NCBI RefSeq assembly: GCF_016907655.1
Contig: NZ_JAFBCL010000001.1
Location: 3,258,001-3,322,000 of the forward strand
Direction of reading: 5' to 3'
Source: Saccharothrix algeriensis
GTDB taxonomy: Bacteria; Actinomycetota; Actinomycetes; Mycobacteriales; Pseudonocardiaceae
Length of the DNA: 64,000 bases
Every line of letters starts with the position of its first letter. Position 1 is the stretch's first letter. The notes beneath the pieces are model-generated. The model made no database searches. It was not told the origin of the DNA and saw only the letters and a program-made list of their open reading frames with translations. Of this stretch, positions 32,997-41,084 are shown in pieces. A program made the position numbers and the translations under genes.

Positions 32997-34180
32997 CCGA
33001 AGGACTTCCCCTCGCCCCGGTACGTGGGCACGGTCCGCACCACCGCGTCGCCCCGGACGAGGTGGTAGTGCGAGAACCGCTCGGCCGGCTCGCCGGCCTT
33101 GGCGTGGCGCAGCCACACCCGGTCGCCCAGCCGCAGCGCGTCGGCGGCGCGGCCCGCGACCGGCGTCTGCACCTCGCCCGCGCCCTCCAGCGGCAGCAGC
33201 CGCAGCCCCGCCGGCAGGTGCGGCGTCGGCCGGCGGTCGGGGGACGAGGGGCCGGACGCGACGTACCCGCCGGCGAACAGCGTCGCCACCCCCCGGCCCG
33301 GCCGGCGCACCACGGGCAGCGCGAACAGCACCGCGGGCCGGGGCCGGAACGCCCGGTACCCGTCGAACAGGGTCGGCCCGATCAGCCCCGACCCGGCCGC
33401 CAGCTCGGTGACCGACGGGTCCGCCCCGGTGCCCTCCAGGCTGCCGGTCCCGCCGCCGTTGACGAACTCGAGGTCGGCCACCCGCCGCACGGCGGCCACG
33501 GCGGCGCCCCGGCGCTCGACCAGCTCGGCCGCCGACCGCCGCTGCACCCACCGCAGCACGGCGCCGCGCACCGGCCGGCCGGGCGGCGCGTCGCCCAGCC
33601 CCGCGATCTGCCCCTCGTAGGCCATCACCCCGACGAGCCGGAACCCCGGCCGGTCGGCGATCCGCCCGGCCAGCGCGCGGGCGTCCCGCTCGGTGCGCAC
33701 CGGCGAGCGGCGGGGGCCGACGTGCAGGCCGGGCACGGGCCGCCACGACACGTCCAGCTCCAGGCACACCCGCACCTCGGGGTGCCCGGCGCCCATGGCC
33801 GCCTCGATCAGCTCCAGGTGCGCCGGCGAGTCGACCACGACCGTGACCCGCCGCAGCGCCACCTCGTCCCGGGCGAGCGCCCGCAGCGCCCCGAAGTCCA
33901 CCGTCGGGTAGGCCACCAGCAGGTCCTCGGACACGTCGGCCGAGGACAGCCACAGCGCCTCGGCCAGCGAGTAGCACATCACCCCGGCGTACCCGGGCCG
34001 CGCCAGGACGTCCTCCAGCAGGGCGCGGACCCGCACCGACTTGCTCGCCACCCGCACCGGCTTGCCGCCGGCCCGGCGCACGAGGTCGGCCGCGTTGTGG
34101 TCGAACGCGTCCAGGTCGACGATCGCGAGCGGAGGATCGAGGTCCTTCGTCGCGCCGTCGAGGCGGGCAAGGGGGTGCAT
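32993..34180 (-). CDS. Fold type III PLP enzyme (alanine racemase N-domain, amino acid deaminase/aldolase-like)
   Basis: 395 residues. PPLAIVDLDAFDHNAADLVRRAGGKPVRVASKSVR carries the PLP lysine (second Lys of VRVASK) at the start of the TIM barrel. VCLELDVSWRPVPGLHVG and FVNGGGTGSLEGTG bind substrate and phosphate, and the C-terminal beta domain has LRHAKAGEPAERFSHYHLVRG with metal-binding His residues, as in D-threonine aldolase and D-serine dehydratase types. It would act on a D- or beta-hydroxy amino acid; the exact substrate is open. It is divergent from the aldonolactone oxidase gene, with a palindrome between them. Confidence 0.88.
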   Translation of the reverse strand: MHPLARLDGATKDLDPPLAIVDLDAFDHNAADLVRRAGGKPVRVASKSVRVRALLEDVLARPGYAGVMCYSLAEALWLSSADVSEDLLVAYPTVDFGALRALARDEVALRRVTVVVDSPAHLELIEAAMGAGHPEVRVCLELDVSWRPVPGLHVGPRRSPVRTERDARALAGRIADRPGFRLVGVMAYEGQIAGLGDAPPGRPVRGAVLRWVQRRSAAELVERRGAAVAAVRRVADLEFVNGGGTGSLEGTGADPSVTELAAGSGLIGPTLFDGYRAFRPRPAVLFALPVVRRPGRGVATLFAGGYVASGPSSPDRRPTPHLPAGLRLLPLEGAGEVQTPVAGRAADALRLGDRVWLRHAKAGEPAERFSHYHLVRGDAVVRTVPTYRGEGKSFG

Positions 34181-34198
34181 GGCCTCACCGTACTTGAA

Positions 34199-34217
34199 AG
34201 GTGAAAGCGATTCACCT
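34199..34217. promoter_or_regulatory. 19-base palindromic operator candidate in a divergent promoter
   Basis: AGGTGAA-AGCGA-TTCACCT: perfect 7-base arms (34199-34205 and 34211-34217) around a 5-base spacer. It lies 19 bases from the start of the PLP enzyme gene and 35 bases before the ATG of the oxidase gene. One regulator dimer could control both genes. Confidence 0.6.
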
Positions 34218-34251
34218 AACGTGCGTGGATCCCGTCACACCGGAGGTGGGC

Positions 34252-35571
34252 ATGGGGACGTCGTGGACGAACTGGGCGCGCACCGCGTCCGCCGCCCCGC
34301 ACCGGGTCGAGCACCCGACGAGCGCCGACGCGATCGCGGAGGCCGTCGCCGCCGCGCACCGCGTGCGACCGCGCGGCAGCGGCCACTCGTTCACCGACAT
34401 CGCCGCCGCACCGCACGTCGCCCTCGACCTGGACGCGTGGACCGGCATCGCGGAGGTCTCCGGCCCACTGGTCACCGTCCGCGCCGGCACGACCCTGCGC
34501 AACCTCAACGCCCTGCTCGACGGCCTGGGCCTGGCGCTGCCCAACCTGGGCGACATCGACGCGCAGACGATCGCCGGGGCGATCTCCACCGGCACCCACG
34601 GCACCGGGGCCGGGCTCGGCGGCCTGCCCACCGCGGTGGTGGCCGTCGAGCTGGTCCTCGCCGACGGCGAGCTGGTCCGCTGCTCGGCCGAGGAGCGCCC
34701 GGAGCTGTTCGCCGCGGCCCGCGTCGGCCTGGGCGCGCTCGGCGTCATCAGCACCGTCACCCTGCGCTGCGTCCCCGCGTTCGTGCTGCACGCCCGCGAG
34801 TCGCCGGCCCGGCTGGACCGGGTGCTGGAGGAGTTCGACCACCTCGCGGCCGTCGACGACCACGTCGAGTTCCACTGGTTCCCGCACGGCGACCACGTGC
34901 TGCTCAAGCGCAACAACCGGGTGGACGACCGGCCCGCGCCGCTGTCGCGCCTGCGCCGCTTCTACGAGTACGAGGTCGTGGAGAACGGCGCGTTCGGCCT
35001 GGTCTGCCACCTCGCCCGCGCCGTGCCGCGCACCACCAGGGCGCTCAACCGGGTGTGCGGCACGCTCGTCTCCGAGCGCGTCTACCGGGACGTCTCGCAC
35101 AGGGTCTTCGTCACGCCCCGCCGCGTCCGCTTCGTGGAGTCCGAGTACGCCGTGCCCCGCGCCGCGCTGCACGACGTGCTGCGCGAGCTGCGGGCGGTCG
35201 TCGGGCGGCTGGACCACGGCGTGATCGTCCCGGTGGAGGTCCGGGTCGCGCGGGGCGACGACATCTGGCTGTCCACCGCGCACGGCCGCGACACCGCCTA
35301 CGTCGCGGTGCACCAGTACCTGGGGATGCCCTACCGGCGGTACTTCGACGCGTTCGAGCGGATCGCGGACGCCGTCGGCGGCCGGCCGCACTGGGGCAAG
35401 CTGCACGGGCAGGGCGCCGCCACCCTCGCGCCGCGCTACCCGCGCTTCGCCGACTTCCGCCGGGTGCGCGCCGAGGTCGACCCGACCGGCAAGTTCACCA
35501 ACGACTACCTGGACCGGGTGCTCGGGCCGAACACCTCGGCGACCGGCGTGGACCCCGAGACCAGCTCGTAA
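34252..35571 (+). CDS. D-arabinono-1,4-lactone / L-gulonolactone oxidase family flavoprotein
   Basis: 439 residues. The FAD (VAO-type) domain has VRPRGSGHSFTDIAAAP, LDGLGLALPNLGDIDAQTIAGAISTGTHGTG and ELVLADGELVRCS. GSGHSF holds a His where plant and bacterial members attach FAD covalently. The C-terminal catalytic part has VEFHWFPHGDHVLLKRNN and, near the end, RPHWGKLHGQ, the conserved HWGK motif. Members oxidise sugar 1,4-lactones to ascorbate-like products; in M. tuberculosis a relative uses gulonolactone. GGAGGTGGGC fixes ATG at 34252. Its last 67 bases overlap the convergent gene. Confidence 0.92.
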   Translation: MGTSWTNWARTASAAPHRVEHPTSADAIAEAVAAAHRVRPRGSGHSFTDIAAAPHVALDLDAWTGIAEVSGPLVTVRAGTTLRNLNALLDGLGLALPNLGDIDAQTIAGAISTGTHGTGAGLGGLPTAVVAVELVLADGELVRCSAEERPELFAAARVGLGALGVISTVTLRCVPAFVLHARESPARLDRVLEEFDHLAAVDDHVEFHWFPHGDHVLLKRNNRVDDRPAPLSRLRRFYEYEVVENGAFGLVCHLARAVPRTTRALNRVCGTLVSERVYRDVSHRVFVTPRRVRFVESEYAVPRAALHDVLRELRAVVGRLDHGVIVPVEVRVARGDDIWLSTAHGRDTAYVAVHQYLGMPYRRYFDAFERIADAVGGRPHWGKLHGQGAATLAPRYPRFADFRRVRAEVDPTGKFTNDYLDRVLGPNTSATGVDPETSS

Positions 35572-36158
35572 GTTCGCCCGATCGTGGTCGGGTGGTCGAA
35601 CAGCGCCACCACCACCGCCGCCACGTCGGCGCGGGGCACCGACCCGCGCAGCGGCGCCTCCGCCACGGTCACCAGCCCGGTGCCGGGCTCGTCGAGCAGC
35701 CGGCCGGGCCGCAGGACCGTCCAGTCCAGCGGGCGCGCCCGCAGGTCCTCCTCGGCCGCGCCCTTGGCGGCCAGGTAGGCGTCGAACACCTCGTCACCGG
35801 TCACCCGGCCGATGCCGCCCGAGCTGATCTGCACGAACCGGGACACGCCCGCGGCCTCGGCCGCCGCGGCGAACAGCGCCGACGCGCCCCGGTCCACGGT
35901 GTCCTTGCGGGCCGCGCCGCTGCCCGCACCCGCGCCGGCGGCGAACAGGGCGGCGTCCGCCCCGGCCACCGCCGCGGCGACCCGGTCGACGTCCGCCGAC
36001 TCCAGGTCGCACAGCACCGGCTCGCCGCCCGCCGCGCGGACGTCGTCGAACTGGCCGGGGTCGCGCACCAGCGAGGTCACCCGGTCACCCCGGTCCGCCA
36101 GCAGCCCCGTCACCAGCAACGCGATCCTGCCGTGCCCACCCGCCACCGCCACTCGCAT
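35505..36158 (-). CDS. NAD(P)-binding SDR-like protein (atypical, NmrA/YwnB type)
   Basis: 217 residues. MRVAVAGGHGRIALLVTGLLADRG is the G-x-x-G-x-x-A-type Rossmann loop of atypical SDRs, followed by LVRDPGQFDDVRAAG and CDLESADVDRVAAAVAGADAALFAAGAG. WTVLRPGRLLDEPGTG and the short C-terminus fit NAD(P)H-binding isomerase-like proteins without the classic YxxxK. The function is likely redox sensing or small-molecule reduction. The start is ATG at 36158. It overlaps the convergent oxidase gene by 67 bases. Confidence 0.88.
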   Translation of the reverse strand: MRVAVAGGHGRIALLVTGLLADRGDRVTSLVRDPGQFDDVRAAGGEPVLCDLESADVDRVAAAVAGADAALFAAGAGAGSGAARKDTVDRGASALFAAAAEAAGVSRFVQISSGGIGRVTGDEVFDAYLAAKGAAEEDLRARPLDWTVLRPGRLLDEPGTGLVTVAEAPLRGSVPRADVAAVVVALFDHPTTIGRTYELVSGSTPVAEVFGPSTRSR

Positions 36159-36172
36159 GGCACGACGGTAGT

Positions 36173-36790
36173 TCAGGACGCGGTGATCAGCAGCTGCTCG
36201 TAGACCAGCTCGTTCACCCAACGGGTGGTGGCGGTGTCCTCCACCGGCACGGTCTCGTTGCGGCCGGCGACGTCCGTGGACAGCTCGCGCTCCTCGTCGG
36301 CCAGCAGCACCGACACGCCGTACCGCCGCACGCGGGGCAGGCAGTTGGCCAGGTAGTCGTGGGTGAACGCGACCGACGACGGCAGCACGGCCGCCGCGTT
36401 GCCGAACCGGGCGAACGGCACCGCCGACGCCAGGGCGGTCCGCCAGTGCCGGGCCACCGCCAGCACGCCGACGATCCGCACGGCCGACGGCGGAACCCGG
36501 CCGTCCATCTCCGGCCACACCCAGGTCGACACGGTGGCGCGGTCGGGCTCGGGGCCCGCGCCCAGGCACACCCGCTCGGCGTGCGCGTCGGCCAGGAGCT
36601 CGGCGACCACGATGACCTTGCGGCCCATCAGCGACATCTCCGGGAGCACCACGCCGTGCCAACCGAGGCGGACGGCCGCGGCTGCCGCCAGCTCCTCCGC
36701 GGAGCCGGGCAGTTCCGGAACCGGGATCGCGATGGCCGACAGCGCCCGCGCGTGGCCGGTGTCCGCGATCCGTGCTGGTGTGCTGCTCAC
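36173..36790 (-). CDS. Unknown soluble protein
   Basis: 205 residues from GTG at 36790, which has GAGGAGG 7 bases upstream. No membrane helix. It begins with a region like SAEELAAAAAVRLGWHGVVLPEM, continues through a segment MGRKVIVVAELLADAHAERVCLG, then SVAFTHDYLANCLPRVRRYGVSVLLADEERELSTD, and ends WVNELVYEQLLITAS. I do not recognise the family. It lies 14 bases upstream of the NAD(P)-binding gene on the same strand, so the two are probably co-transcribed. Confidence 0.75.
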   Translation of the reverse strand: MSSTPARIADTGHARALSAIAIPVPELPGSAEELAAAAAVRLGWHGVVLPEMSLMGRKVIVVAELLADAHAERVCLGAGPEPDRATVSTWVWPEMDGRVPPSAVRIVGVLAVARHWRTALASAVPFARFGNAAAVLPSSVAFTHDYLANCLPRVRRYGVSVLLADEERELSTDVAGRNETVPVEDTATTRWVNELVYEQLLITAS

Positions 36791-37457
36791 GCCAGGGCCT
36801 CCTCGGCAACCACGGCGGTGGGACCCGCCGCGTTTCGACTCGTGCTCTGCATAAGGCGTACCACCCGGGCACCTCGGCACCCCCCGGCTCAACCGCCCCC
36901 TGCGATCGGCGGCGCGGAGCGATCGGTGACCGGTCGATACGCGCTGCCAGGAATTCGGCCCGGCGATGCTGCCGTCCGGGTGACGCGCCGGGGCCCGGAC
37001 ACCTCGAAACCGTGCGCTGCGTGCTCAACCGACGCCTGCGCCGGCCCTGTGAGTGACCTGCGCCACCGCAAGACCCCCCACCGCACCGACCGCTCACCGC
37101 CCCAAACCGACCGACCGCCCACCGGTCGCCGCGCCACGGCGACCGATCGCCCGGCCGCCGGCGCGCGGACGGACGCGCGGTCGGGACCCGCGGCAGGGAT
37201 CCACAGGGGACGCGGCGCGGGGAGGGGAGCCCCCGCCGCCGCACCGGAGCCGTCGACACCCCTGGCGCCGACGGGCCCACCGGCAACTGCGCAGGCCCGG
37301 CGGCCCGACCGGAATCGCCGCGCGTGGTCAGGTGCGGCCCTCCGCCGGGCAAGCCGGGCGGTTGCGGCGCGCACCGCTCCTCCGGGTGACGCCCGCACCG
37401 GCTGCGACGAAGCTCACCGCGCGCCGCCTGCCGCGTCACCGGACGAGGTGATGCGCG
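36791..37457. other. 667 bases without a convincing gene
   Basis: The stretch lies between two minus-strand genes, downstream of the SARP regulator. Open frames on both strands have poor codon bias or low-complexity Arg/Pro products. About 37,060-37,140 is C-rich and G-poor on the plus strand. I see no RNA gene or clear terminator. Confidence 0.4.
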
Positions 37458-40265
37458 TCACCCGGTCGTCGGTGCGGCTCGGCCCGATCCGCGTTCGAGG
37501 CCGTCGAGCTGGTCGCGGACGCGCCGGGCGTCGGCGTCGCGACCCTGCTGCCGGTACAGCTCCAGCGCCTCCCGCCACGCCGCGCGGGCCCGGTCGGGCC
37601 GGCCCAGGGCGACGTGGGGGTGGCCGATCCGGTCGAGGGTGTCGGACAGCTCGTAGGTGTGGCCGACGGCGCGGACCAGGGCGATGGCGGGTTCGTAGCA
37701 GTCCCGCACGGCCCGCTCGTGGTGGCCGGTGAGGTGGTCGATCAGGCCCAGGCTGTCCAGGGTGGCCGCCTCGCCGGCGGGGTCCCGGTGCTCCCGGTAC
37801 CGGGCGAGGGCGGCCTCGCAGTGCTCGCGGGCGGTGTCGTACCGGCGCAGGCGGGTGGCGTGCCAGCCCACGGCGTTGAGCGCCCAGGCTTCCCACACCG
37901 GGTTGTCGCCCAGGGCGCGGATGAGCTCCAGCGCCCGCAGGGCGTGCGCCAGGGCCTCGTCGTCCTGCCCCAGCCGCTCCCGGACCTCCGCGAGGGCGTG
38001 GTGGTTGTGGGCCAGGTGGAGGGTGTCGCCGTGGTGCTCGGCCAGGGCGATGGCCCGGTCCAGGTGCGCGACGGCCTCCTCGTGCCGCCCCAGGGCGGAC
38101 TGCACGCCGCCGACGTTGCGGTGTGCCTGGATGCGGGCGGCGGGGTCCGGCAGGTGGGCGGCGGCCTCCAGCGCGGCCTGCCACACGCCCAGGCTCTCGC
38201 GCAGGTGCCCCCGCCGCAGGTGGAACCAGGTGAGGACGCGGGCGAAGTGCCAGGCGGCGCGGTGGCGGCCCACGTCGGCGGCGGTGTGCTGGGCGGCGAG
38301 CAGGTGCCGGTGCTCGGCGTCCAGCCAGGCCAGCGCGGCGGGCCGGTCGGGCAGCGGGAGGGGGGACGCGCCGGACGCGGGCGGTTCCGGCAGGACCGGC
38401 GGGGCGTGGGCGTTGAGCAGGCGGTCGGCGGCGTGGGCGGTGTGCAGGTAGAAGTCGACCACCCGCTCCGCCGCCGCCCGCCGCACCGGTTCGGGCAGGT
38501 CGCGGGCGAGCCCGGCGGCGTAGGCGCGGACCAGGTCGTGCAGGGCGCAGCGCCCGTCGGGCGAGCGGTCGAGCAGGGAGGCGTCGGCCAGCGCGCGCAG
38601 CACCGCGCGGGCCCGCCCCGCCGGCAGGCCGAGGAGTCCGGCGGCGGCCGGGAGGCCGGTGTCGGGTCCGGGCGCGGTGCCCAGCAGCGCGAAGGCGGTG
38701 CGCTGGGTGTCGGTGAGCCGGCGCAGGGACCAGGACAGCACGGCGGGCAGGCTCGCGGCGGGGTCGTCGTCGTCCAGGGCGTCCGGGCCCGACTCGCGCA
38801 GCTCGGCGACGGCCTCGGCCGGGGGCAGCCCCTGCTGGACGCGGGCGGCGACCAGGCCGAGCGCGAGCGGGAACCCGCCGCACAGCGCGATCAGGTCGGC
38901 GACGGCGGCCTCGTCGGCCGCGACCAGCTCCGCGCCGAGGGCGGCGACCAGCAGGGCGCGGGCCTCGGTGTCGGGCAGCACCCCGAGGGGCAGCGGCCGG
39001 GCGCCGTGGCGGGCGCCCAGGCCGTGCAGCCGGTTGCGGCTGGTGACCAGCACGGTGCACGAGGCGGTGCCGGGCAGCAGCGGCACGACCTGGTCGGTGG
39101 TGGCGGCGTTGTCCAGCACGACCAGCACCCGCCGGTCGGCGACCAGGCTGCGGAACAGCGCGGCCTGGGCGTCCGGGTCGGCGGGGACGCGGTCGGGCGC
39201 GACGCCGAGGGCGGCGAGGAACCCGCGCAGCGCGTCCCCCGGGGTCTTCGGCCGGCCGGTGGGGCTGAACCCGTGCAGGTCCACGAAGAGCTGCCCGTCG
39301 GGGAACCGGTCCAGGTGGTGGTGGGCCCAGTGCAGCGCCAGCCAGGTCTTGCCGATCCCGCCGGCCCCGGCCAGCGCCGAGATCACCACCGTCGCGGGCC
39401 GCCCCGCCGCGGAGTCCAGGGCCTTGGTCAGCACGGCCAGCTCCTCGGCGCGGCCGGTGAACAGCCGGGGCGGGGCCGGCAGCTGGCGGGGCGCCGGGGG
39501 CGCGCCGGGCGTGGGCGCGGCCGGCCCGGCCAGCTCCGGGTCCGCGGCCAGGATCTGCTGGTGGAGGCGCTGGAGCCCGGGGCCGGGGTCGGCGCCCAGC
39601 TCGTCGACCAGCCGGGCGCGCACCCGCCGGTGGTGCTCCAGCGCGTCGGCCTGGCGACCGCTGCGGTACAGGGCCAGCACCAGCTGGGCGGCGACCCGCT
39701 CGTCCAGCGGGTGGCGCTGCGCGCGCTCGGCCAGGTCGGGCAGCAGCTCCGCGTGCCGGCCGCGGCGCAGCGCGGCGTCGGCGTGGTCCAGCTCGGCGGC
39801 CAGGCGCTCCCGCTCCAGGGTGGCGCGCAGGCCGTGCGCCCACGGCGTCTCCAGGTCGGCCACCGGCTCGCCCCGCCACAGCCCCAGCGCCCGCTCGAAC
39901 AGCTCGACCGCCCGCTCGTCGTCCGCGGCGCGGGCGTCGGCGACCAGGCCGCGGAACCGGTGCAGGTCGACCTCCCGCTCGTCCGCGGTGAGCCGGTAGC
40001 CGCCGGAGTGGCGGACCAGGTGCACCCCGTCGAGCGCGGACAGCGCCCCGCGCAGCCCGGAGACGTAGGTGTGCAGCGAGTTCCGGGCCCGCGGCGGGAC
40101 CCGCTCGCCCCACACGCACCCGAGCAGGCGGTCGATCGCGACCAGGTGGTTGACCTCGACCAGCAGCACCGCCAGCACCGCGCGCTGCTTGGCCGACCCG
40201 AGGCGCGCCGGCGCGCCGCCGACCTCGGCTTCGACGCCGCCCAACAACCGGAACCGCACCACCAT
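37458..40265 (-). CDS. AfsR-type SARP transcriptional regulator with NB-ARC and TPR domains
   Basis: 935 residues. Residues 1-95 are the winged-helix DNA-binding domain (LLGGVEAEVGGAPARLGSAKQRAVLAVLL). About 96-245 is the BTAD helical domain, ending ELGADPGPGLQRLHQQIL. A Pro/Ala linker follows, then an NB-ARC ATPase with Walker A GAGGIGKTWLALHWAHH, Walker B RRVLVVLDNAA and VLVTSRNRLHGL. From about 690 come TPR repeats (LDRAIALAEHHGDTLHLAHNHHALAEVRERLG). This is the three-part layout of AfsR, a global activator of secondary metabolism that is often controlled by Ser/Thr kinases. No biosynthetic cluster lies beside it, so it is probably global. A GTGAC-N6-GTCAC palindrome lies 46 bases upstream. 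Confidence 0.93.
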   Translation of the reverse strand: MVVRFRLLGGVEAEVGGAPARLGSAKQRAVLAVLLVEVNHLVAIDRLLGCVWGERVPPRARNSLHTYVSGLRGALSALDGVHLVRHSGGYRLTADEREVDLHRFRGLVADARAADDERAVELFERALGLWRGEPVADLETPWAHGLRATLERERLAAELDHADAALRRGRHAELLPDLAERAQRHPLDERVAAQLVLALYRSGRQADALEHHRRVRARLVDELGADPGPGLQRLHQQILAADPELAGPAAPTPGAPPAPRQLPAPPRLFTGRAEELAVLTKALDSAAGRPATVVISALAGAGGIGKTWLALHWAHHHLDRFPDGQLFVDLHGFSPTGRPKTPGDALRGFLAALGVAPDRVPADPDAQAALFRSLVADRRVLVVLDNAATTDQVVPLLPGTASCTVLVTSRNRLHGLGARHGARPLPLGVLPDTEARALLVAALGAELVAADEAAVADLIALCGGFPLALGLVAARVQQGLPPAEAVAELRESGPDALDDDDPAASLPAVLSWSLRRLTDTQRTAFALLGTAPGPDTGLPAAAGLLGLPAGRARAVLRALADASLLDRSPDGRCALHDLVRAYAAGLARDLPEPVRRAAAERVVDFYLHTAHAADRLLNAHAPPVLPEPPASGASPLPLPDRPAALAWLDAEHRHLLAAQHTAADVGRHRAAWHFARVLTWFHLRRGHLRESLGVWQAALEAAAHLPDPAARIQAHRNVGGVQSALGRHEEAVAHLDRAIALAEHHGDTLHLAHNHHALAEVRERLGQDDEALAHALRALELIRALGDNPVWEAWALNAVGWHATRLRRYDTAREHCEAALARYREHRDPAGEAATLDSLGLIDHLTGHHERAVRDCYEPAIALVRAVGHTYELSDTLDRIGHPHVALGRPDRARAAWREALELYRQQGRDADARRVRDQLDGLERGSGRAAPTTG

Positions 40266-40789
40266 GACGCCCCCCGGTCCGCCCGTCGGCCGGCAACGGA
40301 ATACCAGGGCGTGACCATATCGTCACAATCGCCTCGCCCGGTTGGTGCGGGCGGGTCAACAACCCGCTGCCGAACGCGGGCACGACCGCTGCGGCGCCGG
40401 TCGGCACCGGCCCGCGAGCCCGGTCGGGAGCGGTCGCCGGGCGCCCTGCCAAGCACTACCCTGCGCGTTCCCGAAGTGGAGTAACGGATATCACACGCTC
40501 CGCAACGGCGTGGGCGGCGCGCACGACCGCTCCCGGAAACCGCACCGAGGACCCCGCGACCGGCCGCGAACCGGGCGCCACCGCCGGTGGGCCGGCCCGA
40601 CGGGATTCCACCCCACGACACCCGACGTGGGAAAACGCGGCACGTGCCCCGGGCGAGCCCGGCACGCCCGCCCGGCGGGCGGCACAGCGCCGCGCGGCCG
40701 GACGGCCGCACCGCCCCCGGCAACCGCCATTAGCCCGAACGAGTGGTCTACGACACAGGGGCGGGCGGAGCCCGACTCACCCCGAACAG
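40266..40789. other. Gene-free region upstream of the SARP gene and downstream of tRNA-Leu
   Basis: About 520 bases. Reverse-strand open frames are Arg/Pro-rich without coding support. GTGAC-CATATC-GTCAC (40311-40326) is a clean 16-base palindrome upstream of the SARP start. Confidence 0.45.
40311..40326. promoter_or_regulatory. GTGAC-N6-GTCAC palindrome upstream of the SARP gene
   Basis: Perfect 5-base arms around CATATC, in an AT-rich patch 46 bases from the SARP start. The spacing does not fit the CRP consensus (TGTGA-N6-TCACA). It is a candidate operator only. Confidence 0.35.
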
Positions 40790-40821
40790 CACAGGGGCCC
40801 CGCGATTGCGGGGCCCCTGTG
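40790..40821 (-). terminator. Terminator of tRNA-Leu
   Basis: A perfect 14-bp stem (40790-40803 with 40808-40821) closes a 4-base loop, 64 bases downstream of the tRNA on its strand. Confidence 0.8.
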
Positions 40822-40885
40822 CGGACTTCCTGCTCCGAACCGCGTACCGCCGGTTCGAGCCAGCTGATTCCCGATCAGCCTTCTG

Positions 40886-40968
40886 TGGGCGAGGGGGGAG
40901 TTGAACCCCCACGTCCTTTCGGACACACGGACCTGAACCGTGCGCGTCTGCCATTCCGCCACTCGCCC
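40886..40968 (-). tRNA. tRNA-Leu (anticodon CAG)
   Basis: 83 nt. On the minus strand the acceptor GGGCGAG pairs with CTCGCCC. The anticodon arm is CACGG-TTCAGGT-CCGTG with CAG at 34-36. A long variable arm (TGTCCGAAAGGACG) and a T arm GGGGG-TTCAACT-CCCCC follow. The discriminator is A, and CCA is not encoded. The tRNA is divergent from fhaA. Confidence 0.95.
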
Positions 40969-41044
40969 GGAGCGACGTGGAGAACACTAGCACGGTCCAC
41001 GTCCGGGTTACCAATTGCCCCGTGTACCCGTACGGCGCCCCGGA

Positions 41045-41050
41045 TACGAT
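41045..41050 (+). promoter_or_regulatory. -10 candidate for the fhaA-pknB operon
   Basis: TACGAT lies 35 bases before the fhaA GTG in the AT-richer tRNA-fhaA gap. No good -35 is visible at standard spacing. Confidence 0.35.
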
Positions 41051-41084
41051 CGGCGGTGGAAGTCGACCGAGTCGGAGGGTTGCC

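Noticed and set aside
37458..40265. SARP gene as a sign of an antibiotic cluster in this window
   Set aside because: No polyketide, peptide or other biosynthetic genes lie beside it; AfsR-type regulators are often unlinked.
40311..40326. CRP binding site
   Set aside because: The arms TGA/TCA are 8 bases apart where the consensus requires 6; kept only as an unspecified palindrome.
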